NCBI GenBank assembly: GCA_965247705.1
Contig: CBDFHV010000081.1
Span: 192,857-256,856 of the forward strand
DNA length: 64,000 bases
Reading direction: 5' to 3'
From: CBDFHV01 sp965247705
Lineage (GTDB): Bacteria > Pseudomonadota > Alphaproteobacteria > Rhodospirillales > CAMCUA01
Shown: one piece after another, positions 1-7,703 of the stretch
Layout of the letters: each line of letters starts with the position of its first letter
Position numbering within the stretch: the stretch's first letter is position 1
Notes under the pieces: model-generated
What the model was told of the DNA's origin: nothing
The model's database searches: none
What the model saw: the letters and a program-made list of their open reading frames with translations, nothing else
Program-made: the position numbers and the translations under genes

Positions 1-2
1 GT

Positions 3-734
3 CCCTGCGCCCGCGAAGACAAGCGCCCGGCCTACGAGGCCCACCGGAAAGCCGTGGACGGGGGCTATTGCGCGGCCTATGCGCGGATGGGGTACCTGGA
101 GCCCCATCTGACCCCCGGACCGATTGGCCTGAAATTGGCCCGGCGGCGATATCGGGCGGCCGCCTTGTGCCTCGCCACCACGGATCTGTCCGATAGCAAG
201 TCGCTGTCCCTCATTTTGCGGGGGCTGATGTTCCATCGTGAGATTCCCGAGGACTTTCGTGCCGCCCTGGATTGGGTGCGCGACATCGAGCAGGGAAGCA
301 CCGAAGCCAAGACCGACATGGCCCTGAAGCTGTTGCGCGGCTCGGGCGAATTTCCCCGGCTGCCGGAAACAGCGCGCCTCTGGCTGGGTAACGCCGCCAG
401 GGACGGCTGGGCGCCTGCAGCCTTCGAGCTGGGCAAGGCCCTCGTCGATGGCACCCTTGGCGAGAGAAAATTGTTGAGTGGCATCAGGGAGCTAATTCTC
501 GTTGCCAACCGCGGCCATCGGGAGGCCATGCTGACACTGGGCAACATCTATGCATCGATCGACTACGGGCGATTTGACGGCATGAAAGCTTTCGTCTGGT
601 ACATGCGTGCGAAAGCGGCGGGCGCCCAGGTTGACGAGGCTCTAATTAGTCAGTTGAAAAAAAGCCTGTCGACGCGAGAACAACACCGGGCCCAATACTA
701 CTTGGAGGGCCCGCCTCTCGGCCCAAGTCCCTAG
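3..734 (+). CDS. Sel1-repeat (TPR-like) protein, 5' partial
   Basis: The frame is open from the window edge to a TAG stop, so the N-terminus lies outside. About 243 residues are visible. The helical pairs with a spaced Ala/Gly pattern (for example around 'AARDGWAPAAFELGKAL' and 'KAFVWYMRAKAAGAQ') are typical of Sel1-like repeats, which form alpha-alpha solenoids used for protein binding. The specific partner cannot be told. Its stop codon TAG lies inside the CTAG that forms the left end of a 270-bp inverted-repeat element, and the gene on the other side of that element ends the same way on the opposite strand. Confidence 0.7.
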   Translation, partial: PCAREDKRPAYEAHRKAVDGGYCAAYARMGYLEPHLTPGPIGLKLARRRYRAAALCLATTDLSDSKSLSLILRGLMFHREIPEDFRAALDWVRDIEQGSTEAKTDMALKLLRGSGEFPRLPETARLWLGNAARDGWAPAAFELGKALVDGTLGERKLLSGIRELILVANRGHREAMLTLGNIYASIDYGRFDGMKAFVWYMRAKAAGAQVDEALISQLKKSLSTREQHRAQYYLEGPPLGPSP

Positions 735-1000
735 TGGTCTAAGTCTGACAGATGGTACCCATACGATCGCGTTTCCCGTTTCCTCGGCAGGAAGGGGCGC
801 GCCGTCGATGCTGTCGCATTGATAAGCGCCCCTGACGCCCCGAGGAAGCGGGAAACGCGACCCACATGGCGGCCGACCGAGCCCCCCGGCGGCGTTGCGG
901 GACGCTCGCGATGCGACAGCATCGCCGCGCGTCCCGCGCCTGGCCGGATGAACTCGGTCGGTCGTCGTATGGGTACCATCTGTCAGACTTAGACCACTAG
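731..1000. mobile_element. 270-bp MITE with 36-bp perfect terminal inverted repeats
   Basis: Positions 731-766 are the exact reverse complement of 965-1000; the ends begin CTAGTGGTCTAAGTCTGACA. Inner arms at 768-787 and 840-859 are also complementary (one mismatch), as are 807-819 and 911-923. No gene is encoded, so it must be moved in trans. Both ends carry CTAG. Removing one TA plus the element restores a single CTAG target, which fits TA-targeting IS630/Tc1-type transposition. The ends differ from those of the 99-bp MITEs in this window, so this is a separate family. Its overall build resembles the 261-bp element at 56460-56720. Confidence 0.85.
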
Positions 1001-1881
1001 CCGCTGCCAGCCCGTTGGCATTGTGCAAGTTCTTCCCGCGCCTTCGCCAATCGTTGTTTGGCATCTGCTTGGCGGACCCTCAAGTCGGCATCTATCAATA
1101 TCCGATATCGTCCAATCTCCAGTTGGTGTTCGTTTATCTTTTTCTCCAGATCTGCGATCTTTGCACCTGCTGCGGCGACCGACAACGCTGATCCGACCAA
1201 GGGAAGTCCCCCAGCGCCGATAGCAGGCGGCGCTGAACCCAACGCCACCGCGAGCTCTGCCTTCGCCAACATCATATCCCCTTCAAGGCGTCGCAGCGCC
1301 AACTCAAGGTCTCGTATGGCCGCTTCGGCATCGGCAATGTCCGCAGAGGTCTCTGCGATGTCCCGCTCGGCGCCCCAGATCACGACTTCATACCGACCAC
1401 AGTCCTGTGGTTGAGAGCTTTGGACGTGAAACTGACCTTCGTCACTTGCCCTGCTCATCAGCAAAGATACTTGGATCGACTCCGAACTGCGTCCCGCCCC
1501 CCGCGCTTCCAGCAGCGGGATCATGGCCGGCAGGTGGTCGTCGGCGATGGGGGCGCGGCGAGCCCGGCGGAGGGTGGCGTTGGCGCCGTCGAACAGGCGC
1601 AGGGCTTTCTCCGGTTCGCGGTTGCCCAGGGCCTCAAAGAGGTCGTCCAAAGACGCCCGGCCCGGATTGCCGCCCGTGGCGTGCACGTCGGCGACCAGAT
1701 CGGGCATAAGGCCCAGGTTGTCGGTCACGCCCATGGCCCGGGCCGTGCGCCGGTTGCTGGCGTAATTGTCCACGTCCACGGCGTCGACTCCCCGCAGGCG
1801 CCGCTCCCCCTCCAGGTCGAAGGGTTGGGTTCGGGCCAGCCGGCGGCGGCGGAAGGCGGTGGATTGGGAAAGCAGGGACAC
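997..1881 (-). CDS. Hypothetical protein with C-terminal coiled coil
   Basis: This 294-residue protein starts at GTG with GAAGGA about eight bases upstream. I do not recognise its family. Residues about 1-130 are Arg/Asp-rich. From about residue 170 there is a long heptad-like helix, broken by a Gly/Ala/Pro-rich stretch near 'GSAPPAIGAGGLPLVGSAL', then a second helix rich in Lys, Glu and Arg to the end, suggesting a two-segment coiled coil. No signal peptide or clear membrane segment is seen. The TAG stop lies within the right-end CTAG of the 270-bp MITE. The gene converges on the Sel1-repeat gene. Confidence 0.6.
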   Translation of the reverse strand: MSLLSQSTAFRRRRLARTQPFDLEGERRLRGVDAVDVDNYASNRRTARAMGVTDNLGLMPDLVADVHATGGNPGRASLDDLFEALGNREPEKALRLFDGANATLRRARRAPIADDHLPAMIPLLEARGAGRSSESIQVSLLMSRASDEGQFHVQSSQPQDCGRYEVVIWGAERDIAETSADIADAEAAIRDLELALRRLEGDMMLAKAELAVALGSAPPAIGAGGLPLVGSALSVAAAGAKIADLEKKINEHQLEIGRYRILIDADLRVRQADAKQRLAKAREELAQCQRAGSG

Positions 1882-2109
1882 GTACGGACTTCCTTCGATG
1901 TCGAAACTGATTATGTGTTTTTACACGATTTGCACGACCATGGCATGAAATATTGCTCTGTAAGTGCATGAACATGTGATGTAAGTGGTGGAGTCCGCCA
2001 ATCGGATTTGGTTTGCCCCTCCTTCGCCACCTGTCCCCCGCCCGCCCGTCGGGCTAGAGTCGCGGGGGCCGAATCGGCGGCGGGGATTCGGCACGCGAGG
2101 GATGGGGCC

Positions 2110-3048
2110 TTGGACCTGACGGCGGAGCAGCGGGCGGAAATCGCGGAAGCGCGCGGGGAGCGCCGCGAGACCCTGCGGCCCACCGTGCCGGAACTGGAGG
2201 AAATCCTCTACGCGCCGATCCCGGTGCTCGACCACGGTTTCGTGCGGGTGATCGATTACATGGGCGACGACGGGGCCATCGTCCAGGCGGCCCGGGTGTC
2301 CTATGGCCGGGGAACCCGCCGGGCGCGGGACGATGCGGGGCTGATTCGCTATTTGATGCGCCACCGCCACACCACGCCCTTCGAGATGTGCGAAATCAAG
2401 TACCACGTCAAGCTGCCCATCTTCGTCGCCCGCCAGTGGATCCGCCACCGCACCGCCAACGTCAACGAATACTCGGCCCGCTATTCCATCCTCGACAAGG
2501 AGTACTACGTGCCGGCGCCGGAGCACCTGGGAGTCCAGTCGGCGGCCAACCGCCAGGGCCGGGGTAATGTGCTGTCCGGCGAGGAGGCGGCGCGGGTGCT
2601 GGCGATCCTGCGCGACGACGCGGAGCGCTGCTACGCCCATTACCAGGAGATGCTCAACGAAGACGCCGCGGGCGAGATTCTGAACCCCGACCGATCCGGG
2701 CTTGCCCGGGAACTGGGGCGCATGAACCTGACGCTCGGCACCTATACCCAGTGGTACTGGAAGATCGACCTGCACAACCTGCTGCATTTCCTGGGCCTGC
2801 GTGCCGATGCCCACGCCCAGTACGAGATCCGCGTCTATGCGGACGCCATGATGGACACGGTGCGGCGCTGGGTGCCGATCGTTTTCGAGGCCTTTTCCGA
2901 CTATGCCCTCGGCGGGGCGCACCTGTCGGCGGCGGGCCTGGCGGCGGTGCGACGCATGCTGGAGGGCGAGGCGGTGTCTCAAGAGGACAGCGGCCTCAGC
3001 AAGCGGGAATGGCGGGAACTGATGGCGGCCCTGGGGCGCGACGATTGA
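2110..3048 (+). CDS. thyX: FAD-dependent thymidylate synthase ThyX
   Basis: ThyX makes dTMP from dUMP using methylene-tetrahydrofolate, FAD and NADPH. The family signature RHRxxSxxE-type motif is present as 'RHRTANVNEYSARYS', preceded by a first 'RHRHTTPFEM' segment that helps bind FAD and dUMP. The frame is open further upstream (a TTG at 2008), but I chose TTG 2110 because AGGGA lies seven bases before it and the protein then begins 'LDLTAEQRAEI', as expected for this family; this gives 312 residues. No thyA is visible in the window. A 99-bp MITE starts seven bases after the stop. Confidence 0.93.
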   Translation: MDLTAEQRAEIAEARGERRETLRPTVPELEEILYAPIPVLDHGFVRVIDYMGDDGAIVQAARVSYGRGTRRARDDAGLIRYLMRHRHTTPFEMCEIKYHVKLPIFVARQWIRHRTANVNEYSARYSILDKEYYVPAPEHLGVQSAANRQGRGNVLSGEEAARVLAILRDDAERCYAHYQEMLNEDAAGEILNPDRSGLARELGRMNLTLGTYTQWYWKIDLHNLLHFLGLRADAHAQYEIRVYADAMMDTVRRWVPIVFEAFSDYALGGAHLSAAGLAAVRRMLEGEAVSQEDSGLSKREWRELMAALGRDD

Positions 3049-3055
3049 GGGTGTG

Positions 3056-3154
3056 CTAGTGTTCCGATCGAGACATTTCGTTCCCATTAAATCTACGCAA
3101 ACTGCGACCTTCACCCCCGGGCTCAGGAACCAAATGTTAGAATCGCAACACTAG
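3056..3154. mobile_element. 99-bp MITE, copy 1 (IS630-related)
   Basis: This block begins CTAGTGTTCCGATCGAGACA and ends in CTAG. It is identical over all 99 bases to 7157-7255. Its two ends are imperfect inverted repeats (23 of 29 bases match). The left end matches the right end of the IS630 element at 7704-8843 (26 of 33 bases), and the right end matches that element's left end. It has no coding capacity and is best read as an internally deleted derivative moved by an IS630-type transposase. It lies just after the thyX stop. Confidence 0.88.
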
Positions 3155-3254
3155 GCTAAAGCCAGCACATCGGTGCGACCCCTTCGCGGGCAAGACACCA
3201 TGGACCGACCGGTCCCCCACGAAGCCAACCCCTGATCCAGGAGGCACACCCCCA

Positions 3255-3665
3255 ATGGCCAAGGTATCCATGTCCACCGACCTGAAGGTCACCGGCGATC
3301 AGGTGTGGAACCTGATTGGACACTTCAACGCCCTGCCGGACTGGCACCCGGCGGTGGAGAAAAGCACCTTGGAGGAGGAAGGACAGCTGCGCCGTCTCAG
3401 CCTGGTCGGCGGCGGCACCATTGTCGAGAAGCTGGAGCGCGTCGACAATGACAAGCGCACCTACAGCTACGCCATCGTCGACAGCCCGCTGCCCCTGGCC
3501 AATTACCGGGGCAGCCTGACGGTGACCGAAACCGACGACGGCTGCGCCGTCCAGTGGTCCGGGGAGTTCGACCCCATGGGCGCGCCGGAAGCCGATGCCA
3601 CCAAGATCGTCAGCGACATCTACCAGGCCGGGTTCGACAACCTGCGCAAGATGTTCGGCGGGTAG
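3255..3665 (+). CDS. SRPBCC-family protein (polyketide cyclase/START-like)
   Basis: This is a 136-residue protein of the helix-grip SRPBCC fold. It has the characteristic N-terminal pattern 'VWNLIGHFNALPDWHPAV' followed by alternating beta strands and a long C-terminal helix. Such proteins bind hydrophobic ligands; the closest annotated type is the Bet v1/polyketide-cyclase-like group, and no substrate can be assigned. ATG 3255 has GGAGG about ten bases upstream. It stands alone between a MITE and the convergent mrp gene. Confidence 0.8.
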   Translation: MAKVSMSTDLKVTGDQVWNLIGHFNALPDWHPAVEKSTLEEEGQLRRLSLVGGGTIVEKLERVDNDKRTYSYAIVDSPLPLANYRGSLTVTETDDGCAVQWSGEFDPMGAPEADATKIVSDIYQAGFDNLRKMFGG

Positions 3666-3795
3666 GCGCACCACCCCCCAGTGCGCTCGGGGGCACATCG
3701 CGGTTTTGAAGTCAGTTCGTGGACGGATCGGTCCCCCCACACGTCGCGCATGAATTGCGGCGCGGCGAGCACGCCGTTTGGATTGGCGCGCCGCC

Positions 3796-4944
3796 CTATT
3801 CGACCAGAATTCGCGGCCCTTGGGCGCTGTCGTCTTCCAGGCGTGCCAAGATCTTGGCCCAGACCTTTTCGGCGATGGCCCGATAGGCGTGGGCGTGTTC
3901 GCCGTCGGGGTTGGCGATGACGATCGGGTGGCCAGCGTCGGAGGTTTCGCGGATCTCCGTATCCAGTGGGATCTCGCCCAGGAAGTCGGTCTCGGAACGG
4001 GCCGCCTCCCGCTTGACCCCGTCGCGGCCGAAGATGTAGTAGCGCTTGCCGTTGTCGGGACACTGGAAGTAGCTCATGTTTTCCACCAGACCGAGCACCG
4101 GCACATTCACCCGGCGGAACATGTTGAGGCCCTTGCGAGCATCGGCCAGGGCGATTTCCTGGGGCGTCGACACGATGACCACGCCGGCCAGGGGCACCCG
4201 CTGGGACATGGTCAGCTGGGTGTCCCCGGTGCCCGGCGGCATGTCCACAACCATCACGTCCAGTTCGCCCCAGGCGACGTCGCGCATCATTTGCTCCAGC
4301 GCCCGCATGACCATGGGCCCGCGCCAGATGACGGGCGTTTCCTCCTCGACCAGGAAGCCCATGGACATGCACTTGATGCCGTAGTTCTCCATGGGCGCGA
4401 GGCGTATCTCGTCGGCGGACGACGGCTTGCCCGAGATGCCCAGCATGCGCGGCACCGAGGGGCCGAAGATGTCGGCGTCGAACACCCCGACCCGCAGTCC
4501 CAAGGACTTGAGCGCCAGGGCCAGGTTGACGGCGGTGGTCGATTTTCCGACCCCGCCCTTGCCCGAGGCCACGGCGATGATCGCCCGCACGCCGGGCAGC
4601 AGCAGCTGTTCGGGACCGGGGGCACCTCCGGGGGCACCTCCGGGCGCAGCCTGGGGGGGAGCCTGGGGAGCGGCAGGAGGCGACGGGGGCGCCGGCCGCT
4701 CCGCCGTCAGCGCCACCGTGGCGGACAACACGCCGGGCAGTTCCCAAACCACCCGTTCCGCTTCCTTGCGCAGGGGTTCCAGGTGCGGTCCGCGTTGCGG
4801 CTCCACCTGCAGGGCCAAAGCCACGTGACCCTCGCGAATCTGCAGGGCGGTGACCATGCCCAACGACACCACGTCCCGCCCCTTGTCGGGATCGGCGACG
4901 TTCTGGAGCGCCTCCAGAACCCGCTCTTCCGTCACCTGCGACAT
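3796..4944 (-). CDS. mrp: Mrp/ApbC-family iron-sulfur cluster carrier ATPase
   Basis: The 382-residue protein has an N-terminal MIP18-like domain (about 1-80), a Pro/Ala/Gly-rich linker (about 85-110) and a MinD/Mrp-type P-loop NTPase domain with the deviant Walker A 'GKGGVGKST', 'DADIFGPS' and 'VDMPPGTGD'. Family members carry a labile Fe-S cluster and hand it to apo-proteins in the cytosol. The usual C-terminal CxxC that ligates the cluster is only half present: the sequence reads 'YFQCPDNGKRYYIFG', with the second Cys missing. It is transcribed divergently from hflK across a 225-bp gap. Confidence 0.92.
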   Translation of the reverse strand: MSQVTEERVLEALQNVADPDKGRDVVSLGMVTALQIREGHVALALQVEPQRGPHLEPLRKEAERVVWELPGVLSATVALTAERPAPPSPPAAPQAPPQAAPGGAPGGAPGPEQLLLPGVRAIIAVASGKGGVGKSTTAVNLALALKSLGLRVGVFDADIFGPSVPRMLGISGKPSSADEIRLAPMENYGIKCMSMGFLVEEETPVIWRGPMVMRALEQMMRDVAWGELDVMVVDMPPGTGDTQLTMSQRVPLAGVVIVSTPQEIALADARKGLNMFRRVNVPVLGLVENMSYFQCPDNGKRYYIFGRDGVKREAARSETDFLGEIPLDTEIRETSDAGHPIVIANPDGEHAHAYRAIAEKVWAKILARLEDDSAQGPRILVE

Positions 4945-5000
4945 GCTGCGTTCCCCCGTGGAGTCCTCGGAATTGAAATGGACTTGGGTACGGCCCGCGA

Positions 5001-5029
5001 TTGCGCCGCCGTCACGGCTGTCATATAAG
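5001..5029 (+). promoter_or_regulatory. Putative sigma-70-type promoter for hflK-hflC
   Basis: TTGCGC (5001-5006), a 17-base spacer and TATAAG (5024-5029) lie in the divergent mrp-hflK gap, about 140 bases before the hflK start. A similar TTGCGC -35 box precedes the arsR gene at 13411. Confidence 0.45.
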
Positions 5030-5169
5030 GCGTGGGTCGTGGCGTAACAGTCCCCATGGTGGAAATCTCCGCCGCCGCGCGGTTCACCCGTTCCGGGGAA
5101 TCGTTGGTCCGGCGTGGGCCGGGACGGTCAGCCAGGACAAAGCGCCACTCAGGCTAAGGACGGAATAAA

Positions 5170-6264
5170 ATGGCTTGGAACCCGCAAGGCGGCGGACAAG
5201 GACCCTGGGGCCGAGGCCCCGCCGGTCCTCAGCCTCCGGACATCGAGGAATTGCTGCGGCGCGGCCAGGATCGGGTGCGCCGCATCCTGCCCGGCGGCCT
5301 TGGCGGCGGCAAAGGCTACGCCATCATCGGTTTGGTGCTGGTCGCCGTATGGCTGCTGAGCGGGCTTTATCGGGTGGAGACGGCCGAACAGGGCGTGGTG
5401 ATGCTGTTCGGCCGCTACGACCACACCACGGGGCCGGGGCTTCATCTGTTTTTCCCGGCGCCGATCGGACGGGTCTTGACGCCCAACGTGGAGCAGATCA
5501 ACCGGGTCGAGGTGGGCTTCCGAGGCGGCGCCGAGTCGGCGCGCGCCGTGCGCACCGCGGATGTTCCCGAGGAAAGCCTGATGCTGACGGGCGATCAGAA
5601 CATCGCCGACCTGGACTTCACCGTATTTTGGAAGATCCGCGATGCGCCCGATTATCTGTTCAATGTCCGCGACCCGGAAGAGACGGTGAAAAAGGCCGCC
5701 GAGAGCGCCATGCGCGAGGTCATCGGCCAATCCAACCTGGAGGACGCCTTGACCGGCGGCCGTAGCGAAATCCAGGCGCGTGGCGAGACTTTGCTGCAGG
5801 ATATCCTCGACATCTACAAGGCCGGCATCCTGATCACCGAAGTACAGCTTTTGAAGGTCGATCCGCCCAAACCCGTCATCGACGCCTTCAACGAGGTCCA
5901 GAGGGCGCGCCAGGACAAGGAGCGCAAGCAGAACGAGGCCGAGGCCTATCGCAACAAAATCGTACCGACGGCCCGCGGCGAAGCGGAACAGCTCATCCAA
6001 GGGGCCTTGGCCCTCAAGGAAAAGGCCGTCAAGGACGCCGAAGGCGAAGCCAACCGTTTCCTCGCCCTTTACGAGACTTACAAGGTGGCCAAGGACGTCA
6101 CCACCCAACGCCTGTACCTGGAGGCCCTCGAGGACGTGATGCAGGGGGCCAACAAGGTGATCATCGACGGCGGCGTTGGTGGCGGGCAGGGCGGCGGCGG
6201 CGTGGTGCCCTATCTTCCCCTCAACGAACTGATGCGCCGTCCCAACCAGGAGAACCGCCAATGA
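5170..6264 (+). CDS. hflK: Membrane protease regulator HflK
   Basis: HflK and HflC form an SPFH/prohibitin-type ring in the inner membrane that encloses and modulates the FtsH protease. The 364-residue protein has a Gly/Pro-rich cytoplasmic start, one membrane segment at about 50-70 ('YAIIGLVLVAVWLLSGL'), and an SPFH domain followed by a long charged helix ('DKERKQNEAEAYRNKI'). The tail is Gly-rich. ATG 5170 follows TAAGGA. The last four bases (ATGA) overlap the start of hflC, indicating translational coupling. Confidence 0.95.
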   Translation: MAWNPQGGGQGPWGRGPAGPQPPDIEELLRRGQDRVRRILPGGLGGGKGYAIIGLVLVAVWLLSGLYRVETAEQGVVMLFGRYDHTTGPGLHLFFPAPIGRVLTPNVEQINRVEVGFRGGAESARAVRTADVPEESLMLTGDQNIADLDFTVFWKIRDAPDYLFNVRDPEETVKKAAESAMREVIGQSNLEDALTGGRSEIQARGETLLQDILDIYKAGILITEVQLLKVDPPKPVIDAFNEVQRARQDKERKQNEAEAYRNKIVPTARGEAEQLIQGALALKEKAVKDAEGEANRFLALYETYKVAKDVTTQRLYLEALEDVMQGANKVIIDGGVGGGQGGGGVVPYLPLNELMRRPNQENRQ

Positions 6265-7145
6265 GGACCTCGCTCGCCATCATCGGCCTGGTCGTGGTCG
6301 TCCTCGGCATCTTCGCCTTCAGCGCGCTCTTCACCGTCGACCAACGGGCCCAGGCCCTCGTTCTCCAGTTCGGCGAACCGCGCCGGGTGATCAAGGAACC
6401 GGGGTTGAACATCAAGATACCGTTCATCCAGGAGGTGGTCGTCTTCGACAAGCGGATCCTCAACCTGGATCCGCCGTCGGAGGAAGTGATCCTGTCGGAC
6501 CAGAAGCGCATCAACGTGGACTCTTACGCCCGCTACCGAATCGTCGATCCCCTGCGCTTCTATCAGTCCATGCGGGACGAGGCGAGCCTGCGCGACCGCT
6601 TCGGCAAAACCTTGAATTCCAACGTCCGTGCCGTCCTGGGGCAGCAAGCCCTGCCCGACCTGTTGTCGACGAAGCGCGGCGAAATCATGGCCCGCATCCA
6701 GGAACGGGCGAAGAGCGTGGCGACGTCCTTCGGCATCGAGGTGGTGGACGTGCGCATCGGGCGGGCCGAGTTGCCGGAGGACATCTCGAAGAACGTCTAC
6801 GACCGCATGCGCTCGGAGCGCGAGCGCGAGGCCAACCTGCTTCGCGCCGAAGGCGACGAGCTGAAGCAGCGGATCACCGCCAACGCCGACCGTCAGAAAA
6901 CGGTGCTCCTGGCGGAAGCCAACAAGCAGTCGGAAATCCTGATCGGCGAAGGGGAAGCGGAACGCAACCGCATCACCGCCGAGGCCTACGGTCAGGATCC
7001 CGCGTTCTTCCGGTTCGTCCGTTCCATGTCGGCCTATCGCAAGTCCTTGACCGACGGAACCACGATGGTGCTCTCGCCGGACGGCGATTTCTTCCGTTAC
7101 TTCAATGACAAGACGGGCACCCTGCCGCTCGCCCCGAAGCCGTAG
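6261..7145 (+). CDS. hflC: Membrane protease regulator HflC
   Basis: This partner of HflK has 294 residues: an N-terminal signal-anchor ('AIIGLVVVVLGIFAFSALF'), an SPFH domain beginning 'FTVDQRAQALVLQFGEP', and a C-terminal helix ('EREREANLLRAEGDE'). The 'EAYGQDPAFFRFVRSMSAYRKSL' type end is usual for HflC. It overlaps hflK by four bases. In related genomes a DUF2065 gene and a Do-type protease follow directly; here a 99-bp MITE begins eleven bases after the stop and separates hflC from them. Confidence 0.95.
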   Translation: MRTSLAIIGLVVVVLGIFAFSALFTVDQRAQALVLQFGEPRRVIKEPGLNIKIPFIQEVVVFDKRILNLDPPSEEVILSDQKRINVDSYARYRIVDPLRFYQSMRDEASLRDRFGKTLNSNVRAVLGQQALPDLLSTKRGEIMARIQERAKSVATSFGIEVVDVRIGRAELPEDISKNVYDRMRSEREREANLLRAEGDELKQRITANADRQKTVLLAEANKQSEILIGEGEAERNRITAEAYGQDPAFFRFVRSMSAYRKSLTDGTTMVLSPDGDFFRYFNDKTGTLPLAPKP

Positions 7146-7156
7146 CGGCCACGGCG

Positions 7157-7255
7157 CTAGTGTTCCGATCGAGACATTTCGTTCCCATTAAATCTACGCA
7201 AACTGCGACCTTCACCCCCGGGCTCAGGAACCAAATGTTAGAATCGCAACACTAG
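7157..7255. mobile_element. 99-bp MITE, copy 2 (IS630-related)
   Basis: The block is identical to 3056-3154 over its full length, with CTAG at both ends. It sits between hflC and the DUF2065 gene, inside what is normally one operon. Complete identity of the two copies suggests recent movement or recent conversion. Confidence 0.88.
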
Positions 7256-7281
7256 ACGCCCGATTCCGACGAGGGCGTGAC

Positions 7282-7467
7282 ATGACGCAGTTGTTGACCG
7301 CCATTGGCGTGGCCATGGTGATAGAGGGGGCTCTGTACGCCCTCCTGCCCAACGGCATGAAGAAGATGATGCTGCACGTTCTCGCCCAACCCCTGAGCCA
7401 CCTGCGCACCGGTGGCGTGTTCACCGCCTGCCTCGGGCTCGGTCTCGTGTGGCTGATTCGCGGTTAG
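7282..7467 (+). CDS. DUF2065 (YjeT-like) small membrane protein
   Basis: This 61-residue protein has two hydrophobic segments ('LLTAIGVAMVIEGALYALL' and 'GGVFTACLGLGLVWLI') separated by a short basic loop with 'PNGMKKMM'. This matches the DUF2065/YjeT family, often found between hflC and a Do protease or near purA. Its function is unknown. Position after hflC supports the assignment despite the intervening MITE. The TAG stop lies within the first bases of an imperfect palindrome. Confidence 0.8.
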   Translation: MTQLLTAIGVAMVIEGALYALLPNGMKKMMLHVLAQPLSHLRTGGVFTACLGLGLVWLIRG

Positions 7468-7531
7468 AGCGGCATCCGATCGTTCGGCATCGCCTTCGGC
7501 GATCCGCCCGGTCGGATAAAGCTGCTCTAAC
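7463..7531. repeat. Imperfect 69-bp palindrome (GTTAGAGC...GCTCTAAC)
   Basis: The outer arms GTTAGAGC and GCTCTAAC are exact reverse complements, and the adjoining ATCCGA/TCGGAT blocks also pair. It overlaps the DUF2065 stop codon. It may act as a transcription terminator or be a REP-like repeat; no T-run follows. Confidence 0.55.
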
Positions 7532-7541
7532 ACTTGAAGAA

Positions 7542-7600
7542 TGGAGCAATATCTGACCGCACGGAACCGAACCGGTTCCGTGCGGTCAGATATTGCTCCA
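7542..7600. repeat. Perfect 27-bp inverted repeat with 5-base loop
   Basis: Arms 7542-7568 and 7574-7600 are exactly complementary (starting TGGAGCAATATCTGACCGCA) around the loop GAACC. No coding frame is evident. No T-tract follows, so an intrinsic terminator is less likely than a cruciform-forming or element-derived repeat. Confidence 0.8.
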
Positions 7601-7703
7601 ATGGGCACAAGGCCACGATTCGACCATACTTGTCGGCTATTGGCGGGGCGGTCCCATGGGGTCATTTTCTTGAAAGACCCGGCCGGGGAGACTAAATCGG
7701 AGC

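Noticed and set aside
2008..2109. ThyX start at TTG 2008
   Set aside because: No ribosome site and an atypical Pro/Arg/Ala-rich extension; TTG 2110 has AGGGA at a good distance and a family-like N-terminus.
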